A stretch of DNA of 64,000 bases from Arenivirga flava (GCF_030161575.1 NZ_BSUL01000001.1:558001-622000), one strand, 5' to 3'. Shown: positions 1-13,862, numbered from the stretch's first letter. Notes: generated from the letters alone by a model not told the origin. Numbers and translations: made by a program.

Positions 1-398
1 TGCGCGCGTTCGACTCGGTGGTGTGGATCGTCGGCGGTCAGCTGAAGGGCGTGGAGATCGCTCCGCTCGTGCAGCGGCACGCGAAGCGCCTCAGCGCCGT
101 CGTGCTGATCGGCACCGAACGCGAGCCGCTGCGCGAGGCGTTCGCGCGACACGCGCCCGCGGTGACGCTGCTCGAGGCGTCCAGCGCCGACACTGAGGGG
201 GTCATGCCCGACGCGGTCCGCTTGTCGGCCGGGGTCGCGCGGCCCGGGGACACCGTGCTCCTCGCACCGTCCGCGGCGTCGCTCGACCAGTTCGACGGGT
301 ATGCCGACCGAGGTCGCCGCTTCGCGGCCGCCGTGCAGCAGTTCCTGGGAGGTGACGCGGATGGACCGGAAGCCGCGCACCGCGCACCCCGCGACTGA
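1..398 (+). CDS. murD: UDP-N-acetylmuramoylalanine--D-glutamate ligase, C-terminal part (5' end outside window)
   Basis: Only the last about 130 codons are present, read from the first full codon at position 3. MurD adds D-glutamate to UDP-MurNAc-L-Ala in cytoplasmic peptidoglycan precursor synthesis. The visible part is the C-terminal Mur ligase domain: an IVGGQLKG motif, the typical substitute for GGxDKG, and near the end an LLAPSAASLDQFDGYADRG stretch matching the conserved LSPACASFDQF region of MurD. The gene overlaps ftsW by 38 nt and lies directly before ftsW and murG, the usual dcw order. The identification is firm; the N-terminal and central ATP-binding domains lie upstream of the window. 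Confidence 0.9.
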   Translation, partial: RAFDSVVWIVGGQLKGVEIAPLVQRHAKRLSAVVLIGTEREPLREAFARHAPAVTLLEASSADTEGVMPDAVRLSAGVARPGDTVLLAPSAASLDQFDGYADRGRRFAAAVQQFLGGDADGPEAAHRAPRD

Positions 399-1596
399 GT
401 CCGCGGCGCCCTCACGACCCGCCGCCGCGCTCGTCAGGGTGCGCAGCCTCTTCACGCCCGAGCACGCCAACTTCACGATGTTGCTCGGCATCACCGTGTT
501 CATGGTGGGCTTCGGCCTGCTCATGGTGCTCTCGTCGTCCGCGATCACGAGCTACCGGCAGAACGACGAGGACTTCTTCTACACCGCGTCGCGCCAGGCC
601 ATGTTCGCGATCATCGGCCTGCCGCTGATGCTGATCGCGTCGCGGACGCCGCAGCGCTTCTGGAAGCGATGGTCGAACCTCGCCCTCTGGGGCTCGCTGG
701 CCATCCAGTCGCTCATCTTCGTGCCCGGCATCGGCCAGAGCTTCGGTACCAGCAACACGAACTGGATCGCCATCGGCCCCGTGCAGGGCCAGCCCAGCGA
801 GTTCGTTAAGATCGCGCTGGCCATCTGGCTGGCCTCGGTCGTCGCCGACCGCCCCGAGATCGTGAGCGACTGGCGGGCGCTGCTCAAGACCGTCGGCCTG
901 CCGATCGGCCTTGCCCTCGGGCTGGTGCTCGCCGGCGGCGACCTCGGCACCGCGATCGTCATCGCCCTGATCGCGTTCGGCGCGCTGTTCGTCGCCGGGG
1001 TGCGCCTGCGGGTGCTGCTGCTGCCGATCGTCGTCGGCGCACTCCTCGCGATCATCGTGACGATGAGCTCCGCCAGCCGCTCCGGCCGTGTGATGACCTT
1101 CCTGAACGGCGGATGCGCGTCGGTCGACGAGGCCGACCAGGCCTGCTGGCAGACCGTGCACGGCCTCTACGCGCTGGCCACCGGCGGCGTCTTCGGCGTC
1201 GGCCTCGGCAACTCCCGCGCCAAGTGGTCCTGGCTGCCGCACTCGGAGACCGACTACATCTTCGCGATCATCGGCGAGGAGCTCGGCCTGATCGGCGCAG
1301 TCGTGGTGCTGCTGCTCTTCGTGGTGCTGGCGATCGCGCTGCTGCGCATCATCCGAGGCTCCTCCTCGCCCTACGTCAAGATCGCGGTCACGGCGATCAT
1401 GGTCTGGATGATCGGGCAGGCCTTCATCAACATCGCGGTGGTGCTGACGCTGCTGCCGGTGATCGGGGTGCCGCTGCCCCTCATCTCTCAGGGCGGTTCG
1501 GCGCTCGTCGCCAACCTCTTCGCCATCGGCATCGCCCTCTCCTTCGCCCGCCGCCCCGCGGTCGAGCAGACCACCGACGGAGCCCCCGCCTCATGA
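361..1596 (+). CDS. ftsW: Lipid II polymerase / division septum protein FtsW
   Basis: This is a SEDS-family septal glycosyltransferase of 411 residues. I chose ATG 361 because GGAGGTGA sits about 7 nt upstream; an in-frame ATG at 301 lacks such a site. After a roughly 35-residue basic, proline-rich N-terminus come about ten hydrophobic segments. Family landmarks include the segment around GPVQGQPSEFVKIALA and the PLISQGGSALVANL motif near the C-terminus. It is expected to work with a class B penicillin-binding protein at the septum. It overlaps the murD 3' end and is coupled to murG by an ATGA overlap. Confidence 0.95.
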   Translation: MDRKPRTAHPATESAAPSRPAAALVRVRSLFTPEHANFTMLLGITVFMVGFGLLMVLSSSAITSYRQNDEDFFYTASRQAMFAIIGLPLMLIASRTPQRFWKRWSNLALWGSLAIQSLIFVPGIGQSFGTSNTNWIAIGPVQGQPSEFVKIALAIWLASVVADRPEIVSDWRALLKTVGLPIGLALGLVLAGGDLGTAIVIALIAFGALFVAGVRLRVLLLPIVVGALLAIIVTMSSASRSGRVMTFLNGGCASVDEADQACWQTVHGLYALATGGVFGVGLGNSRAKWSWLPHSETDYIFAIIGEELGLIGAVVVLLLFVVLAIALLRIIRGSSSPYVKIAVTAIMVWMIGQAFINIAVVLTLLPVIGVPLPLISQGGSALVANLFAIGIALSFARRPAVEQTTDGAPAS

Positions 1597-2687
1597 CGAC
1601 GTACCTCCTGGCCGGCGGCGGCACCGCCGGCCATGTCAACCCCCTGCTCGCGGTCGCCGACCGCATCCGCGCCCGCGAACCCGAGTCGACCGTGCTCGTG
1701 CTCGGCACCGCCGAGGGACTCGAGTCGCGCCTGGTGCCGCTGCGCGGCTACGAGCTGCTCACGGTGGAGCGGCTGCCGTTCCCGCGCCGCCCGAACGGGG
1801 CTGCGCTGCGCTTCCCGACCCGGCTGGCGCGCAGCCGGGCGCGCGTGGTGCGGCTCATCCGCGACCGCGGCGTCGACCTCGTCATCGGCTTCGGCGGCTA
1901 CGCGGCCGCTCCCGCCTACCTGGCCGCGCGACGTGCGGGCATCCCCTTCGCCCTGCACGAGGCCAACGCGATGCCCGGCATCGCGAACCGTCTCGGCGCC
2001 CGACTGACCCGCCAGGTCGGCGTCGCGTTCCAGGGCACGGTGCTGCCGAACGCCCGCTTCGTCGGCATGCCGCTGCGCCGCGAGATCGAGCTCCTCGACG
2101 TCGACGCCGCCCGCGCGGAGGCACGCCGTGAGCTCGGCCTCGATCCGGACCGCCGCACGCTGCTGGTGACCGGCGGATCGCTCGGCGCGCGCCGCATCAA
2201 CCACGCCGTGCACGGCACCGCCGCCGAGCTGGTCGCCTCCGGCGCCCAGGTGCTGCACATCCAGGGGCGGATGACCGAGCTCGCGGATCCGGGCGTGCCC
2301 GGCTACACGCTCCTGGAATACTGCGATCGCATGGACCTCGCGCTCGCGAGCGCCGACCTGGTGCTCTCGCGCTCGGGCGCCGGCACGGTCAGCGAGATCT
2401 CCGCGCTCGGCCTGCCGGCCGTGTACGTGCCCTACCCCGTCGGCAACGGCGAGCAGCGCTTCAACGCGCGCGACGCGGTCGCCGCCGGGGCTGCGCGCAT
2501 CGTCGAGGACGCGCTGGTCACCCCGGAGTGGGTGCGCGCCGAGCTGCTGCCGCTGCTGGGCGACGACGCCGTGCTCGGCGCCATGGCCGCCGCCGCGACG
2601 GCGTCCGGTATCCGCGACGGCGCCGACCGCATGCTCGACCTCGCGCAGGAAGCGCTCCGCCCGAGCGCGCAGAATGGATCCCGATGA
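1593..2687 (+). CDS. murG: UDP-GlcNAc:undecaprenyl-PP-MurNAc-pentapeptide GlcNAc transferase MurG
   Basis: This 364-residue GT28 enzyme converts lipid I to lipid II on the cytoplasmic face of the membrane. The N-terminus [19 protein letters not shown] carries the GGTxGHxxP loop that binds lipid I. The C-terminal half has [10 protein letters not shown] and a UDP-GlcNAc-binding region with [15 protein letters not shown] followed by the [15 protein letters not shown] segment. The ATG shares ATGA with the ftsW stop and the gene ends in another ATGA shared with murC, so translational coupling is expected. Length and motifs are standard. Confidence 0.96.
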   Translation: MTTYLLAGGGTAGHVNPLLAVADRIRAREPESTVLVLGTAEGLESRLVPLRGYELLTVERLPFPRRPNGAALRFPTRLARSRARVVRLIRDRGVDLVIGFGGYAAAPAYLAARRAGIPFALHEANAMPGIANRLGARLTRQVGVAFQGTVLPNARFVGMPLRREIELLDVDAARAEARRELGLDPDRRTLLVTGGSLGARRINHAVHGTAAELVASGAQVLHIQGRMTELADPGVPGYTLLEYCDRMDLALASADLVLSRSGAGTVSEISALGLPAVYVPYPVGNGEQRFNARDAVAAGAARIVEDALVTPEWVRAELLPLLGDDAVLGAMAAAATASGIRDGADRMLDLAQEALRPSAQNGSR

Positions 2688-4081
2688 TCACCCCCGACCT
2701 CTCCGTCCCCATCCCCGCCGAACCCGGCACGCTGCACTTCGTCGGCATCGGCGGCAGCGGCATGAGCGGCATCGCCCGCATGTTCCTCGCCGCGGGCCAC
2801 CGCGTCACCGGCTCCGATCGCAGCGAGTCGGCGACGACGCAGCAGCTGCGAGAGGCCGGCGCCGAGGTGTTCATCGGTCATGACGCGCGCCACCAGGAGG
2901 GCGCCGACACGCTCGTCGTGACGAGCGCGCTCTGGCCCGACAACCCCGAGTACGTCGCGGCGAAGGAGCGCGGCATCCCCGTGCTGCACCGCTCGCTCGC
3001 GCTCAAAGCGCTGACCCGCGGTCGCCGCCTCGTCTCGGTCGCGGGCGCGCACGGCAAGACCACGTCGACGGGCATGCTCGTCACGGCCCTGCGCGAGCTC
3101 GGCGCCGACCCCTCCTACGTGAACGGCGGGGTCATCCAGAACCTCGGCGCGAGCGCCGAGCACGGCGACGGCGAGCTCTTCGTGCTCGAGGCCGACGAGT
3201 CCGACGGCTCGTTCCTCATCTACGACACCGCCATCGCGCTCGTCACCAACCTCGACTCGGACCACCTCGACCACTACGGCACCGCCGAGGCCTTCGACGA
3301 CGCGTTCGTGGAGTTCTGCTCCGCGGCCTCCGAGCTCGTCGTGCTCTCCGCCGACGACGAGGGCACCCGCCGCATCGGCGGGCGCCTCGTCGGCAGCCGG
3401 GTGCTCACCTTCGGCGAGGCGGCGGATGCGGATGTGCGCATCGCCTCCATTCGCACCGACGGCCCGGTCGCGTTCACCGTCGTCATCGACGGCCGCGAAC
3501 TCGAGGGCCGGTTGCAGGTGCCCGGTCGCCACAACGCCGTCAACGCGGTCGGCGCCCTCACCGTGCTCGTCGGCCTCGGCCACGACCCGGAGGCGTCCCT
3601 GCGCGCGCTCGAGGCCTTCTCCGGCACCGGCCGCCGCTTCGAGCTGCACGCCACGGTGAACGGCGTGAGCGTCTACGACGACTACGCCCACCACCCGACC
3701 GAGGTCGCGGCCGCCCTGGCCGCCGCACGCACGGTCGTGGGGGAGGGGCGCATCATCGCGGTGCACCAGCCGCACCTCTACACCCGCACGCGCGACATGG
3801 CGGGCGAGTTCGCCGAGGCCTACGAGGCCGCCGCCGAGCACACCGTGGTGCTCGACGTCTACGGCGCGCGGGAGGACCCGATCCCCGGCGTGACCGGCGA
3901 GCTCGTCTCGGCGCGCTTCGGCGACGCGCGAGCGGTCGACTACGTGCCCGACTGGCAGGAGGCGGCCGACCGGGTGGCCGAGCTCGCGCGACCGGGCGAC
4001 TTCGTCATCACGCTCAGCTGCGGTGACGTGTACCGCATCATCCCGCAGATCGTCGACGCGCTGGGCGCCGCCCGCTCGTGA
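2684..4081 (+). CDS. murC: UDP-N-acetylmuramate--L-alanine ligase MurC
   Basis: This 465-residue ATP-dependent ligase adds the first peptide residue to UDP-MurNAc. The N-terminal Rossmann-like domain starts [17 protein letters not shown]. The central ATP-binding loop is [13 protein letters not shown], followed by the [10 protein letters not shown] motif and the [11 protein letters not shown] metal/ATP region. The C-terminal domain contains [11 protein letters not shown]. The start ATG overlaps the murG stop (ATGA), and the stop overlaps the GTG of ftsQ (GTGA). No motif is missing. Confidence 0.96.
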   Translation: MITPDLSVPIPAEPGTLHFVGIGGSGMSGIARMFLAAGHRVTGSDRSESATTQQLREAGAEVFIGHDARHQEGADTLVVTSALWPDNPEYVAAKERGIPVLHRSLALKALTRGRRLVSVAGAHGKTTSTGMLVTALRELGADPSYVNGGVIQNLGASAEHGDGELFVLEADESDGSFLIYDTAIALVTNLDSDHLDHYGTAEAFDDAFVEFCSAASELVVLSADDEGTRRIGGRLVGSRVLTFGEAADADVRIASIRTDGPVAFTVVIDGRELEGRLQVPGRHNAVNAVGALTVLVGLGHDPEASLRALEAFSGTGRRFELHATVNGVSVYDDYAHHPTEVAAALAAARTVVGEGRIIAVHQPHLYTRTRDMAGEFAEAYEAAAEHTVVLDVYGAREDPIPGVTGELVSARFGDARAVDYVPDWQEAADRVAELARPGDFVITLSCGDVYRIIPQIVDALGAARS

Positions 4082-5193
4082 AGCGTCCGGAGGGCTTCGA
4101 GCGCCGGCAGCCACCGCCGGCGGAGCAGCCGCCGACGCCGCCCCGTCGGCCGGCGCGCCGCGCCGTGCCCGCCGATGCTCCGGAACGACCGCTGCGCGCC
4201 GAGGCGGCAGCGGTGCGTCCCGCCCCCGCCTCCGCGGGGACCCCTCCGACCCCGGTCGAGGCCCCGGAGCAGCCCCGCAGCGGGTGGCGGCGCGCCTCGC
4301 ACGAGGGCGCGGTCGGCGCCGATCGCGCCCCGCGGCGCTGGCTCGAGCGTCCGTCGGCGGATCCGGACGACCCCGTGGCCGCCACCAAGGCGCTCATCGT
4401 GGAGGCCCGCCGCGAGGAGCGGGCGGCGCGCCGCGAGGCGAAGCAGGCGGTCAAGGAGCGCAAGGCCGCGGAGCGCGGCGAGGTGCGGCGCTTCACCAGG
4501 CGCAGCCGACGTCGGCGGATCGGATGGATCACCGCCGGAGGCATCGTCGCCGGCCTCGCTCTGCTGGTCGGCGTACTCGTCGTCTCGCCCGTGCTCGCGC
4601 TGCGGTCGATCGAGGTCGAGGGCGCTCAGCGCCTGGACCCCGCAGCCATCGAGGCCGCGCTCGAGCCCCAGCTCGGCACTCCGCTCGCCCTGCTGGACGG
4701 CGACGCCGTGGAGCGCGAGCTGGGCGCCTTCCCCGTCATCGAGAGCTTCGTCACGGAGGCGGTGCCCCCGAGTACGCTCGTGGTGCGGATCGTCGAGCGC
4801 CAGGCGGTGCTCGCGGTGCCGACCGGAGCGGGCTGGGATCTCGTCGACCCCGCAGGGGTCACCGTCCAGACCGTGCCGGATCGTCCGGCGGAGTTCCCGG
4901 AGATCGTGGTGCCGGATGGCGAGCTCGACTCCGCCGTCTTCCGCAACGCCGCAGCGGTCGTGGAGACGCTCGACGCGGAGCTGCGCGGCAGGGTGGTCCG
5001 CGTCGAGGCGACGACCCTCGACGACGTGACGCTGCTGCTCGACGGCGTCGGCCAGACGGTCGTCTGGGGAGGCCCGGACCGGCCCGCTGCGAAGGCTGCG
5101 CTCCTGCGCGCGCTGATGACCGCGGAGGGGCAGGACGAGGCCGTGCAGTTCGACGTGACCGCGCCCGAGACCACCGGCATCGTGCGCCGCTGA
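4078..5193 (+). CDS. ftsQ: Cell division protein FtsQ/DivIB
   Basis: This is a single-pass division protein of 371 residues with a GTG start coupled to murC. It has a long, charged and proline-rich cytoplasmic N-terminus (about residues 1-145), a transmembrane helix around residues 146-172, then a POTRA domain beginning at [13 protein letters not shown] and the FtsQ domain. FtsQ links early and late divisome proteins through FtsB/FtsL. The cytoplasmic part is longer than in enterobacteria, as is usual in actinobacteria. It closes the tightly coupled mur block; a 154-nt gap with its own promoter follows before ftsZ. Confidence 0.92.
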   Translation: MKRPEGFERRQPPPAEQPPTPPRRPARRAVPADAPERPLRAEAAAVRPAPASAGTPPTPVEAPEQPRSGWRRASHEGAVGADRAPRRWLERPSADPDDPVAATKALIVEARREERAARREAKQAVKERKAAERGEVRRFTRRSRRRRIGWITAGGIVAGLALLVGVLVVSPVLALRSIEVEGAQRLDPAAIEAALEPQLGTPLALLDGDAVERELGAFPVIESFVTEAVPPSTLVVRIVERQAVLAVPTGAGWDLVDPAGVTVQTVPDRPAEFPEIVVPDGELDSAVFRNAAAVVETLDAELRGRVVRVEATTLDDVTLLLDGVGQTVVWGGPDRPAAKAALLRALMTAEGQDEAVQFDVTAPETTGIVRR

Positions 5194-5267
5194 ACCGCAT
5201 CGCGGCTCGCCTGAGAATCCGATCGCGACACGCGGCGCGCCTGGTGCTCCCGCCACCGCCTCGCCCA

Positions 5268-5347
5268 TACCCTCGTAGAGGAAATTGCATACCCAGTAAG
5301 ACTTTAAATCTCAGCTTGAGGTTGAAGGTTTCTCGGAGGCCGGAATC
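5268..5347 (+). promoter_or_regulatory. ftsZ promoter and leader
   Basis: The ftsQ-ftsZ gap is the first AT-rich stretch in the cluster. A TACCCT hexamer (5268-5273) is a plausible -10. It is followed by an A/T-rich leader with a small CTCA-gct-TGAG stem near 5312 and GGAGG about 8 nt before the GTG start at 5348. This gives ftsZ a promoter separate from the coupled mur genes. The -10 choice is inference. Confidence 0.45.
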
Positions 5348-6478
5348 GTGACCACGAACCAGAACTATCTCGCCGTCATCAAGGTCGTCGGCATCGGCGG
5401 CGGCGGCGTGAACGCCGTCAACCGCATGATCGAGCTCGGCCTGCGCGGCGTCGAGTTCGTGGCGATCAACACCGATGCGCAGGCGCTGCTCATGAGCGAC
5501 GCCGACGTCAAGCTCGACGTGGGCCGCGAGCTCACCCGCGGCCTCGGCGCGGGCGCCGACCCCGAGGTCGGCCGTCGTGCCGCCGAGGACCACGCGGAGG
5601 AGATCGAGGAGGCGCTGCAGGGCGCCGACATGGTCTTCGTCACCGCGGGCGAGGGCGGCGGCACGGGCACCGGCGGCGCGCCCGTCGTCGCCCGCATCGC
5701 CAAGTCGATCGGCGCCCTCACCATCGGCGTCGTCACCAAGCCGTTCACCTTCGAAGGCCGTCGCCGCGCCGCGCAGGCGGAGGCCGGCGTCGCCGCGCTC
5801 AAGAACGAGGTCGACACGCTCATCGTCGTGCCCAACGACCGCCTCCTCGAGGTGAGCGACCGCGGCATCAGCTTCCTCGAGGCCTTCGCGATCGCCGACC
5901 AGGTGCTGCTCTCGGGTGTTCAGGGCATCACCGACCTCATCACGACCCCGGGCCTCATCAACCTCGACTTCGCCGACGTGAAGAGCGTCATGCAGGGCGC
6001 GGGCAGCGCCCTCATGGGCATCGGCTCCTCGCGCGGTGCGGACCGCGCCATCAAGGCCGCCGAGCTGGCCGTCGCCAGCCCGCTGCTCGAGGCGAGCATC
6101 GACGGCGCGCACGGCGTGCTCATCTCCATCCAGGGCGGATCGAACCTCGGCATCTTCGAGATCAACGACGCCGCGCGCCTGGTGCAGGAGACGGTGCACC
6201 CCGAGGCGAACATCATCTTCGGCGCCGTCATCGACGACACGCTCGGCGACGAGGTGCGCGTCACCGTCATCGCCGCCGGCTTCGACGGGGGCGAGCCGAT
6301 CGTCAAGCAGCCCGCCAGCGAGCGCCGCTCGAACTTCGTCGCCGCCGATGCCGCGCCGGCCGCCCCCGCGGTCGAGTCGCACGGCGCGAGCTCCCCGGTC
6401 GCGCCGATCGAGCGCCACCCGGAGCCGGTCGCGAAGGGCGAGGATGACGACCTCGACATCCCCGAGTTCCTCCGCTGA
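5348..6478 (+). CDS. ftsZ: Cell division GTPase FtsZ
   Basis: This is the tubulin homologue that forms the Z ring, 376 residues, with a GTG start. The N-terminal GTPase domain has [14 protein letters not shown] (about residues 15-28) and the tubulin signature [13 protein letters not shown] around residue 101. The C-terminal domain is followed by a roughly 60-residue variable linker. The extreme C-terminal peptide [10 protein letters not shown] is the actinobacterial docking tail for partners such as SepF, encoded two genes downstream. The last 35 nt overlap the start of the next gene. Confidence 0.97.
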   Translation: MTTNQNYLAVIKVVGIGGGGVNAVNRMIELGLRGVEFVAINTDAQALLMSDADVKLDVGRELTRGLGAGADPEVGRRAAEDHAEEIEEALQGADMVFVTAGEGGGTGTGGAPVVARIAKSIGALTIGVVTKPFTFEGRRRAAQAEAGVAALKNEVDTLIVVPNDRLLEVSDRGISFLEAFAIADQVLLSGVQGITDLITTPGLINLDFADVKSVMQGAGSALMGIGSSRGADRAIKAAELAVASPLLEASIDGAHGVLISIQGGSNLGIFEINDAARLVQETVHPEANIIFGAVIDDTLGDEVRVTVIAAGFDGGEPIVKQPASERRSNFVAADAAPAAPAVESHGASSPVAPIERHPEPVAKGEDDDLDIPEFLR

Positions 6479-7148
6479 TCCCGAGCTCGCGGACCGCCTC
6501 GCGGCGGTCCGCGACCGGATCGCCGAGGCGGCCCGCAGCGCCGGTCGCGACCCCGAGGAGCTCACGACGATCGTCGTGACGAAGTTCCACCCGGCGTCGC
6601 TGGTGCGCTCGCTGCTCGATCTCGGCGCGACCGAGTTCGGCGAGAATCGGCATCAGGAGGCCCGCGACAAGGCCGCCGAGCTCGACGGCACCGCCGCGCG
6701 CTGGCACTTCGTCGGCCAGCTGCAGGGCAAGAAGGCGCGCCAGGTGCGCGCCTACGCCGATGTCGTGCACTCGGTCGACCGGCCGAGCCTGGTCGACGCG
6801 CTGGCCGACCCCGCGCATCCGCTCGACGTCTTCGTGCAGGTGAACCTGACGGACGACCCGGGTCGCGGCGGCGTCGCGCCCGCTGAGCTCGAGGCGCTCG
6901 TCGAGCACGCCGAGGCTGCTCCTGGTCTGCGACTGCTCGGGCTGATGGCCGTGGCGCCGCTCGACGAGGAGCCCGCGCGCGCCTTCGCGAGGCTGCGTGA
7001 GCTCGCGGACCGGGCCCGCTCGATCGCCCCCGAGGCTCGCTTCCTCTCGGCGGGCATGTCCGCCGATCTGGAGCAGGCCGTCGCGGAAGGCGCGACACAC
7101 CTTCGCATCGGGACGGCAATCACGGGTTCGCGCCCGGTCGCTGGTTAA
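6444..7148 (+). CDS. yggS: YggS-family pyridoxal phosphate homeostasis protein
   Basis: This single-domain TIM-barrel protein binds PLP and buffers PLP and amino/keto-acid pools. It has 234 residues. The PLP lysine is in VVTKFHPA, followed by [12 protein letters not shown] and [12 protein letters not shown]. The C-terminal half has LLGLMAVAP and [23 protein letters not shown], the family signature. I chose ATG 6444, inside the ftsZ 3' end, because GAAGGG lies 5 nt upstream and no start occurs later before the conserved core. In many actinobacteria a pgeF (YfiH-type) gene stands between ftsZ and this gene; here it is absent and the two genes overlap by 35 nt. Confidence 0.92.
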   Translation: MTTSTSPSSSADPELADRLAAVRDRIAEAARSAGRDPEELTTIVVTKFHPASLVRSLLDLGATEFGENRHQEARDKAAELDGTAARWHFVGQLQGKKARQVRAYADVVHSVDRPSLVDALADPAHPLDVFVQVNLTDDPGRGGVAPAELEALVEHAEAAPGLRLLGLMAVAPLDEEPARAFARLRELADRARSIAPEARFLSAGMSADLEQAVAEGATHLRIGTAITGSRPVAG

Positions 7149-7181
7149 TCTCGAAGAGCACACGGATACCTGGAGGACGAC

Positions 7182-7679
7182 ATGAGCAACCCCTTGCGCA
7201 AGACCATGGTCTACCTCGGCCTGGCCGACGAGGAGCTCGTCGACGACCAGCCGCAGCCCGCCGCCGAGAAGGCGCAGAACCAGAGCGGCCCCGTCGCCCC
7301 GGTCACCCCGATCCCGACGCCGCAGGCGGCCAGCCGCCCCGCATCCGGATCGCGCAAGACGACCTCCACCCCGAAGAACACGGCGGCCCCCGACATGAAC
7401 GAGATCCTCACCGTCCACCCCCGTCAGTACCGCGACGCCCAGGTGATCGCCGAGAGCTTCCGCGACGGCATCCCCGTGATCATCAACCTCTCGCAGATGC
7501 AGGAGGCGGATGCGCGTCGCCTGGTCGACTTCGCCAGCGGCCTCTCGCAGGGGCTCTATGGCAAGATCGAGCGCGTCACCAACAAGGTCTTCCTGCTGTC
7601 GCCGTCGCACATCGCGGTGAGCGGCGAGCAGGCCGAGATGGAGTCCGACATCGAGGCGTCCTTCTTCGGTCAGTCCTGA
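7182..7679 (+). CDS. sepF: Cell division protein SepF
   Basis: SepF anchors FtsZ to the membrane and is essential in actinobacteria, which lack FtsA. The 165-residue product begins [18 protein letters not shown], the conserved amphipathic membrane anchor. It continues through a proline/serine linker to the folded SepF domain (about residues 75-155), with the [21 protein letters not shown] motif and [13 protein letters not shown] strong GGAGGAC site precedes the ATG. Its position between yggS and the YggT gene is the standard dcw context. Confidence 0.95.
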   Translation: MSNPLRKTMVYLGLADEELVDDQPQPAAEKAQNQSGPVAPVTPIPTPQAASRPASGSRKTTSTPKNTAAPDMNEILTVHPRQYRDAQVIAESFRDGIPVIINLSQMQEADARRLVDFASGLSQGLYGKIERVTNKVFLLSPSHIAVSGEQAEMESDIEASFFGQS

Positions 7680-7724
7680 CCTGCCCCCGCGTCCCCGCGC
7701 GGCCCGAACGGAGTACCCCCGCCC

Positions 7725-8033
7725 GTGTTGCTGCTCTACGGCATCATCCAGTTCCTGCTCGGCCTCTACCTGCTCGTCATGTTCGGGCGGTTCATCCTCG
7801 ACTGGGTCCAGGCCGTCTCGCGCGGCTGGCGCCCCCGAGGGCCCATGGTCGTCGTCGCGGAGATCGTCTACACGATCACGGACCCGCCGATCAAGTTCGT
7901 GCGCCGCTTCGTCAAGCCGATCCGCCTGGGCGCGATCCAGCTCGACCTCGCGTTCACGATCGTCATCTTCGCCGTGCTCATCCTGCGCAGCTTCGTCGTG
8001 CCCGCGATCTTCCGGCCTCTGCTCGCGATGTGA
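7725..8033 (+). CDS. YggT-family membrane protein
   Basis: This is a 102-residue protein with two hydrophobic helices (about residues 1-22 and 70-95) joined by a basic loop, the YggT/DUF167-neighbour architecture. The start is GTG 7725, with CGGAG upstream. It sits between sepF and divIVA as in most actinobacterial dcw clusters, where the family is thought to aid division or osmotic tolerance. The precise role is not established, so I assign only the family. Confidence 0.85.
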   Translation: MLLLYGIIQFLLGLYLLVMFGRFILDWVQAVSRGWRPRGPMVVVAEIVYTITDPPIKFVRRFVKPIRLGAIQLDLAFTIVIFAVLILRSFVVPAIFRPLLAM

Positions 8034-8084
8034 TCGCGACACGACGCACGGCGCAGCTTCCAGGCTGCGGGCGCGTCCCCTGTG

Positions 8085-8186
8085 TAGGGTGGGTGACGGA
8101 TTCCGGGCGGAGGGCCATCCTCCGGCGCTGGTAGCGTTATCGCACCGTTATCTTCTCAGTGCCAGTTCGACAGAAGAGGTGACTCC
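8085..8186 (+). promoter_or_regulatory. divIVA promoter region
   Basis: The gap between the YggT gene and divIVA holds two TANNNT hexamers, TAGGGT (8085-8090) and TAGCGT (8132-8137). Between them is a short hairpin, CGGAGG/CCTCCG at 8108-8113 and 8119-8124. AGAGGTGA precedes the ATG. TAGCGT would give a leader of about 43 nt. Separate transcription of the abundant DivIVA protein is expected. Confidence 0.4.
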
Positions 8187-8933
8187 ATGGCCTTGACCGC
8201 GGAAGACGTCGTCAACAAGAGGTTCCAGCCCACCAAGTTCCGCGAGGGCTACGACCAGGACGAGGTGGACGACTTCCTCGACGAGATCGTCATCGAGCTG
8301 CGTCGTCTCAACCAGGAGAACGAGGAGCTGCGCCAGCGCCTCATCGCCGGGGAGTCCCGCATCTCCGAGCTGCAGCGCAGCGGCGGAAGCGCGCAGAGCG
8401 CCCCCGCTGCCGCCCCGCAGTCGAGCTACGAGCCCGAGCCCGCCGCCGAGGAGTCCGCTCCGGAGCCCGCGCCCGTCGCCGCCGCGGAGCCGGCACCCGC
8501 CGCCGTGCCGACCTCAGTGCCCGGTCTGCCGTTCCCGACGCCGAGCCTCGACATCAACGCGATCGACCCGAGCAGCACCAACAACCTGCTGCAGCTGGCC
8601 CGCCGCCTGCACGAGGACCACGTGCGAGAGGGCATCGAGAAGCGCGACGCGCTCATCGCCGAGGGCAATGCCACGGCCGCACGCACGGTGCAGGAGGCCG
8701 AGGCCAAGCAGCGTCAGCAGATCAACGCCCTCGACCAGGAGCGCGCGCTGCTCGAGCACCGCATCGACGAGCTGCGCACCTTCGAGCGCGAGTACCGCCA
8801 GAAGCTGCGCGGCTACATCGAGGGCCAGCTCTCCGAGCTCGACGGCTCGCTGGGCGGCAGCTCCGCCCCGCAGCAGCCCGCCCCGTCGTTCGGTACGCCG
8901 AACGGCAGCTACCAGGGCTTCGGTGGCAACTGA
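8187..8933 (+). CDS. divIVA: DivIVA/Wag31 polar growth protein
   Basis: This coiled-coil scaffold marks poles and septa and directs tip growth in actinobacteria. It has 248 residues. The N-terminal lipid-binding domain begins ALTAEDVVNKRFQPTKFREGYDQDEVDDFLDEI, followed by a short coiled coil to about residue 65. Next is a proline/alanine/glutamate-rich linker (about 70-115) and a long coiled coil (about 125-225), then a glycine/serine/proline-rich tail. The gene ends 11 nt inside lspA. Confidence 0.95.
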   Translation: MALTAEDVVNKRFQPTKFREGYDQDEVDDFLDEIVIELRRLNQENEELRQRLIAGESRISELQRSGGSAQSAPAAAPQSSYEPEPAAEESAPEPAPVAAAEPAPAAVPTSVPGLPFPTPSLDINAIDPSSTNNLLQLARRLHEDHVREGIEKRDALIAEGNATAARTVQEAEAKQRQQINALDQERALLEHRIDELRTFEREYRQKLRGYIEGQLSELDGSLGGSSAPQQPAPSFGTPNGSYQGFGGN

Positions 8934-9531
8934 CGCCGAGCCCGCGCGCACGGCACCGCGACCCCGGCCGAGCTGGAGGCATCTCCTCCTGCTCGCCGGG
9001 GTCGCGGTCGTCGCGTACGGGCTCGACCTGCTGACCAAGACGATCGTCGTCGCGACGCTGCCGCTGCACGAGCGCAACGAGATCCTCGGCGAGTTCCTGA
9101 TCTTCCAGCACGTCAAGAACCCCGGCGCGGCCTTCTCGCTGGCGGAGGGCATGACCTGGGTCTTCACGACCGTCGCCGTCGCCGTGGTCGTGGTGATCGT
9201 CCTCTTCTCGCGGCGCATCCGGCACGTCGGCTGGGCCCTGCTCTTCGGCATGCTGCTGGGCGGCGTGCTCGGCAACCTGACCGATCGGCTCCTCCGCGAG
9301 CCCGGATTCGGCGTCGGCCACGTCGTCGACTTCATCTACACGCCCTGGATGCTGCCGGCGATCTACAACGTGGCCGACATCTTCGTCGTCTCGAGCCTCG
9401 GCCTCTTCATCCTGCTCACGATCCTGAACGTCAATCTCGACGGCACCCGCCCGCCGAAGCGGTCGAAGGCGGCAGCGGATGCGGAGCCCGTCGACGGCGA
9501 CGCGCCGGCAGCGGACGGCGAGGGCCGCTGA
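8923..9531 (+). CDS. lspA: Lipoprotein signal peptidase (signal peptidase II)
   Basis: LspA cleaves prolipoprotein signal peptides at the lipid-modified cysteine; CtaC in this window is one likely substrate. It has 202 residues and four transmembrane helices. The start is GTG 8923, inside the divIVA 3' end. Family landmarks are [25 protein letters not shown] and YNVADIFVV; the aspartates of the last two are the catalytic pair. A charged C-terminal tail follows. A pseudouridine synthase gene begins 1 nt after the stop, a common lspA-rluD operon pairing. Confidence 0.93.
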   Translation: MATDAEPARTAPRPRPSWRHLLLLAGVAVVAYGLDLLTKTIVVATLPLHERNEILGEFLIFQHVKNPGAAFSLAEGMTWVFTTVAVAVVVVIVLFSRRIRHVGWALLFGMLLGGVLGNLTDRLLREPGFGVGHVVDFIYTPWMLPAIYNVADIFVVSSLGLFILLTILNVNLDGTRPPKRSKAAADAEPVDGDAPAADGEGR

Positions 9532-9532
9532 G

Positions 9533-10453
9533 GTGGAGTCCCGCAGCCTGCCCGTGCCCGACGGCCTGGTCGGGGAGCGCGTCGACGCCGCCCTCGCCAA
9601 GCTGCTCGGCTTCTCCCGCAGCTTCGCGGCGGAGGTCGCCGCCGAGGGCGGCGTGAGCGCCGACGGCGTCGTCCTGTCGAAGTCCGACCGCCTGCAGCGC
9701 GACGCCTGGCTCGAGGTGAGCTGGCGACCCAAGCAGGAACCGACGATCGTGCCGCAGCTCGTGCCCGAGCTGACCGTGGTGCACGACGACGACGACATCG
9801 TCGTCATCGACAAGCCGGTCGGCGTGGCCGCGCATCCCTCCGTCGGCTGGGAGGGACCGACCGTGCTCGGCGCGCTCGCCGGCGCGGGCTTCCGCATCGC
9901 CACCTCCGGCGCGACCGAGCGCGCCGGCATCGTGCACCGGCTCGACGTCGGCACGAGCGGCCTCATGGTGGTGGCGAAAAGCGAGAGCGCCTACACCTGG
10001 CTCAAGCGCGCGTTCCACGACCGCGAGGTCGACAAGATCTACCACGCCGTCGTGCAGGGCCACCCCGATCCGCTCGCCGGAACGATCGACGCCCCGCTCG
10101 GCCGTCACCCCGGGTCCAGCTGGAAGTTCGCGGTCGTCGCCGACGGCAAACCGTCGGTGACGCACTACGAGACGCTCGAGGCGTTCCCGGCGGCCTCGCT
10201 GCTCGAGATCCACCTCGAGACCGGGCGCACGCACCAGATCCGCGTGCACATGGCGGCGCAGCGCCACCCCTGCGCGGGCGACGCGATGTACGGCGCCGAC
10301 CCGACCCTGTCGGCCCGCCTCGGGTTGCAGCGCCAGTGGCTGCACGCGGTGCAGCTCGGTTTCCGGCACCCGGCGACGGGGGAGCCGGTCGTCTACCGGA
10401 CCGTCTACCCGGACGATCTGCAGCACGCGCTCGACGTCCTGCGCGCTGCCTGA
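9533..10453 (+). CDS. RluA/RluD-family 23S rRNA pseudouridine synthase
   Basis: This 306-residue enzyme isomerises uridines in rRNA. An N-terminal S4-like RNA-binding segment (about residues 10-65) precedes the catalytic domain. The signature [15 protein letters not shown] contains the catalytic aspartate (about residue 138), and the C-terminus has the [13 protein letters not shown] motif. The GTG start lies 1 nt after the lspA stop, so translational coupling is likely. RluD is the best guess because of the S4 domain and lspA linkage, but other RluA-type specificities cannot be excluded. Confidence 0.88.
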   Translation: MESRSLPVPDGLVGERVDAALAKLLGFSRSFAAEVAAEGGVSADGVVLSKSDRLQRDAWLEVSWRPKQEPTIVPQLVPELTVVHDDDDIVVIDKPVGVAAHPSVGWEGPTVLGALAGAGFRIATSGATERAGIVHRLDVGTSGLMVVAKSESAYTWLKRAFHDREVDKIYHAVVQGHPDPLAGTIDAPLGRHPGSSWKFAVVADGKPSVTHYETLEAFPAASLLEIHLETGRTHQIRVHMAAQRHPCAGDAMYGADPTLSARLGLQRQWLHAVQLGFRHPATGEPVVYRTVYPDDLQHALDVLRAA

Positions 10454-10515
10454 CCGCATCCGCTCGAGCGCTCCCGCAGCGAGTCCGCCGCCGAGCGAAT
10501 GATGGCGGCGGCGGG

Positions 10516-10562
10516 TAGCCTGGACCCTCTCACCGCACCCCTCCCGACGAGAACGGAGCCCC
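10516..10562 (+). promoter_or_regulatory. dnaE1 promoter and leader
   Basis: TAGCCT (10516-10521) is a TANNNT -10. Transcription from it would give a leader of about 35 nt that contains AACGGAG just upstream of the GTG at 10563. Unlike most units in this window, this one is not leaderless. Confidence 0.5.

Positions 10563-13858
<3,296 letters not shown>

Positions 13859-13862
<4 letters not shown>

Noticed and set aside
301..360. Upstream ATG 301 as the ftsW start
   Set aside because: The extra 20 residues are not FtsW-like and lie in the murD coding region; ATG 361 has a strong ribosome-binding site.
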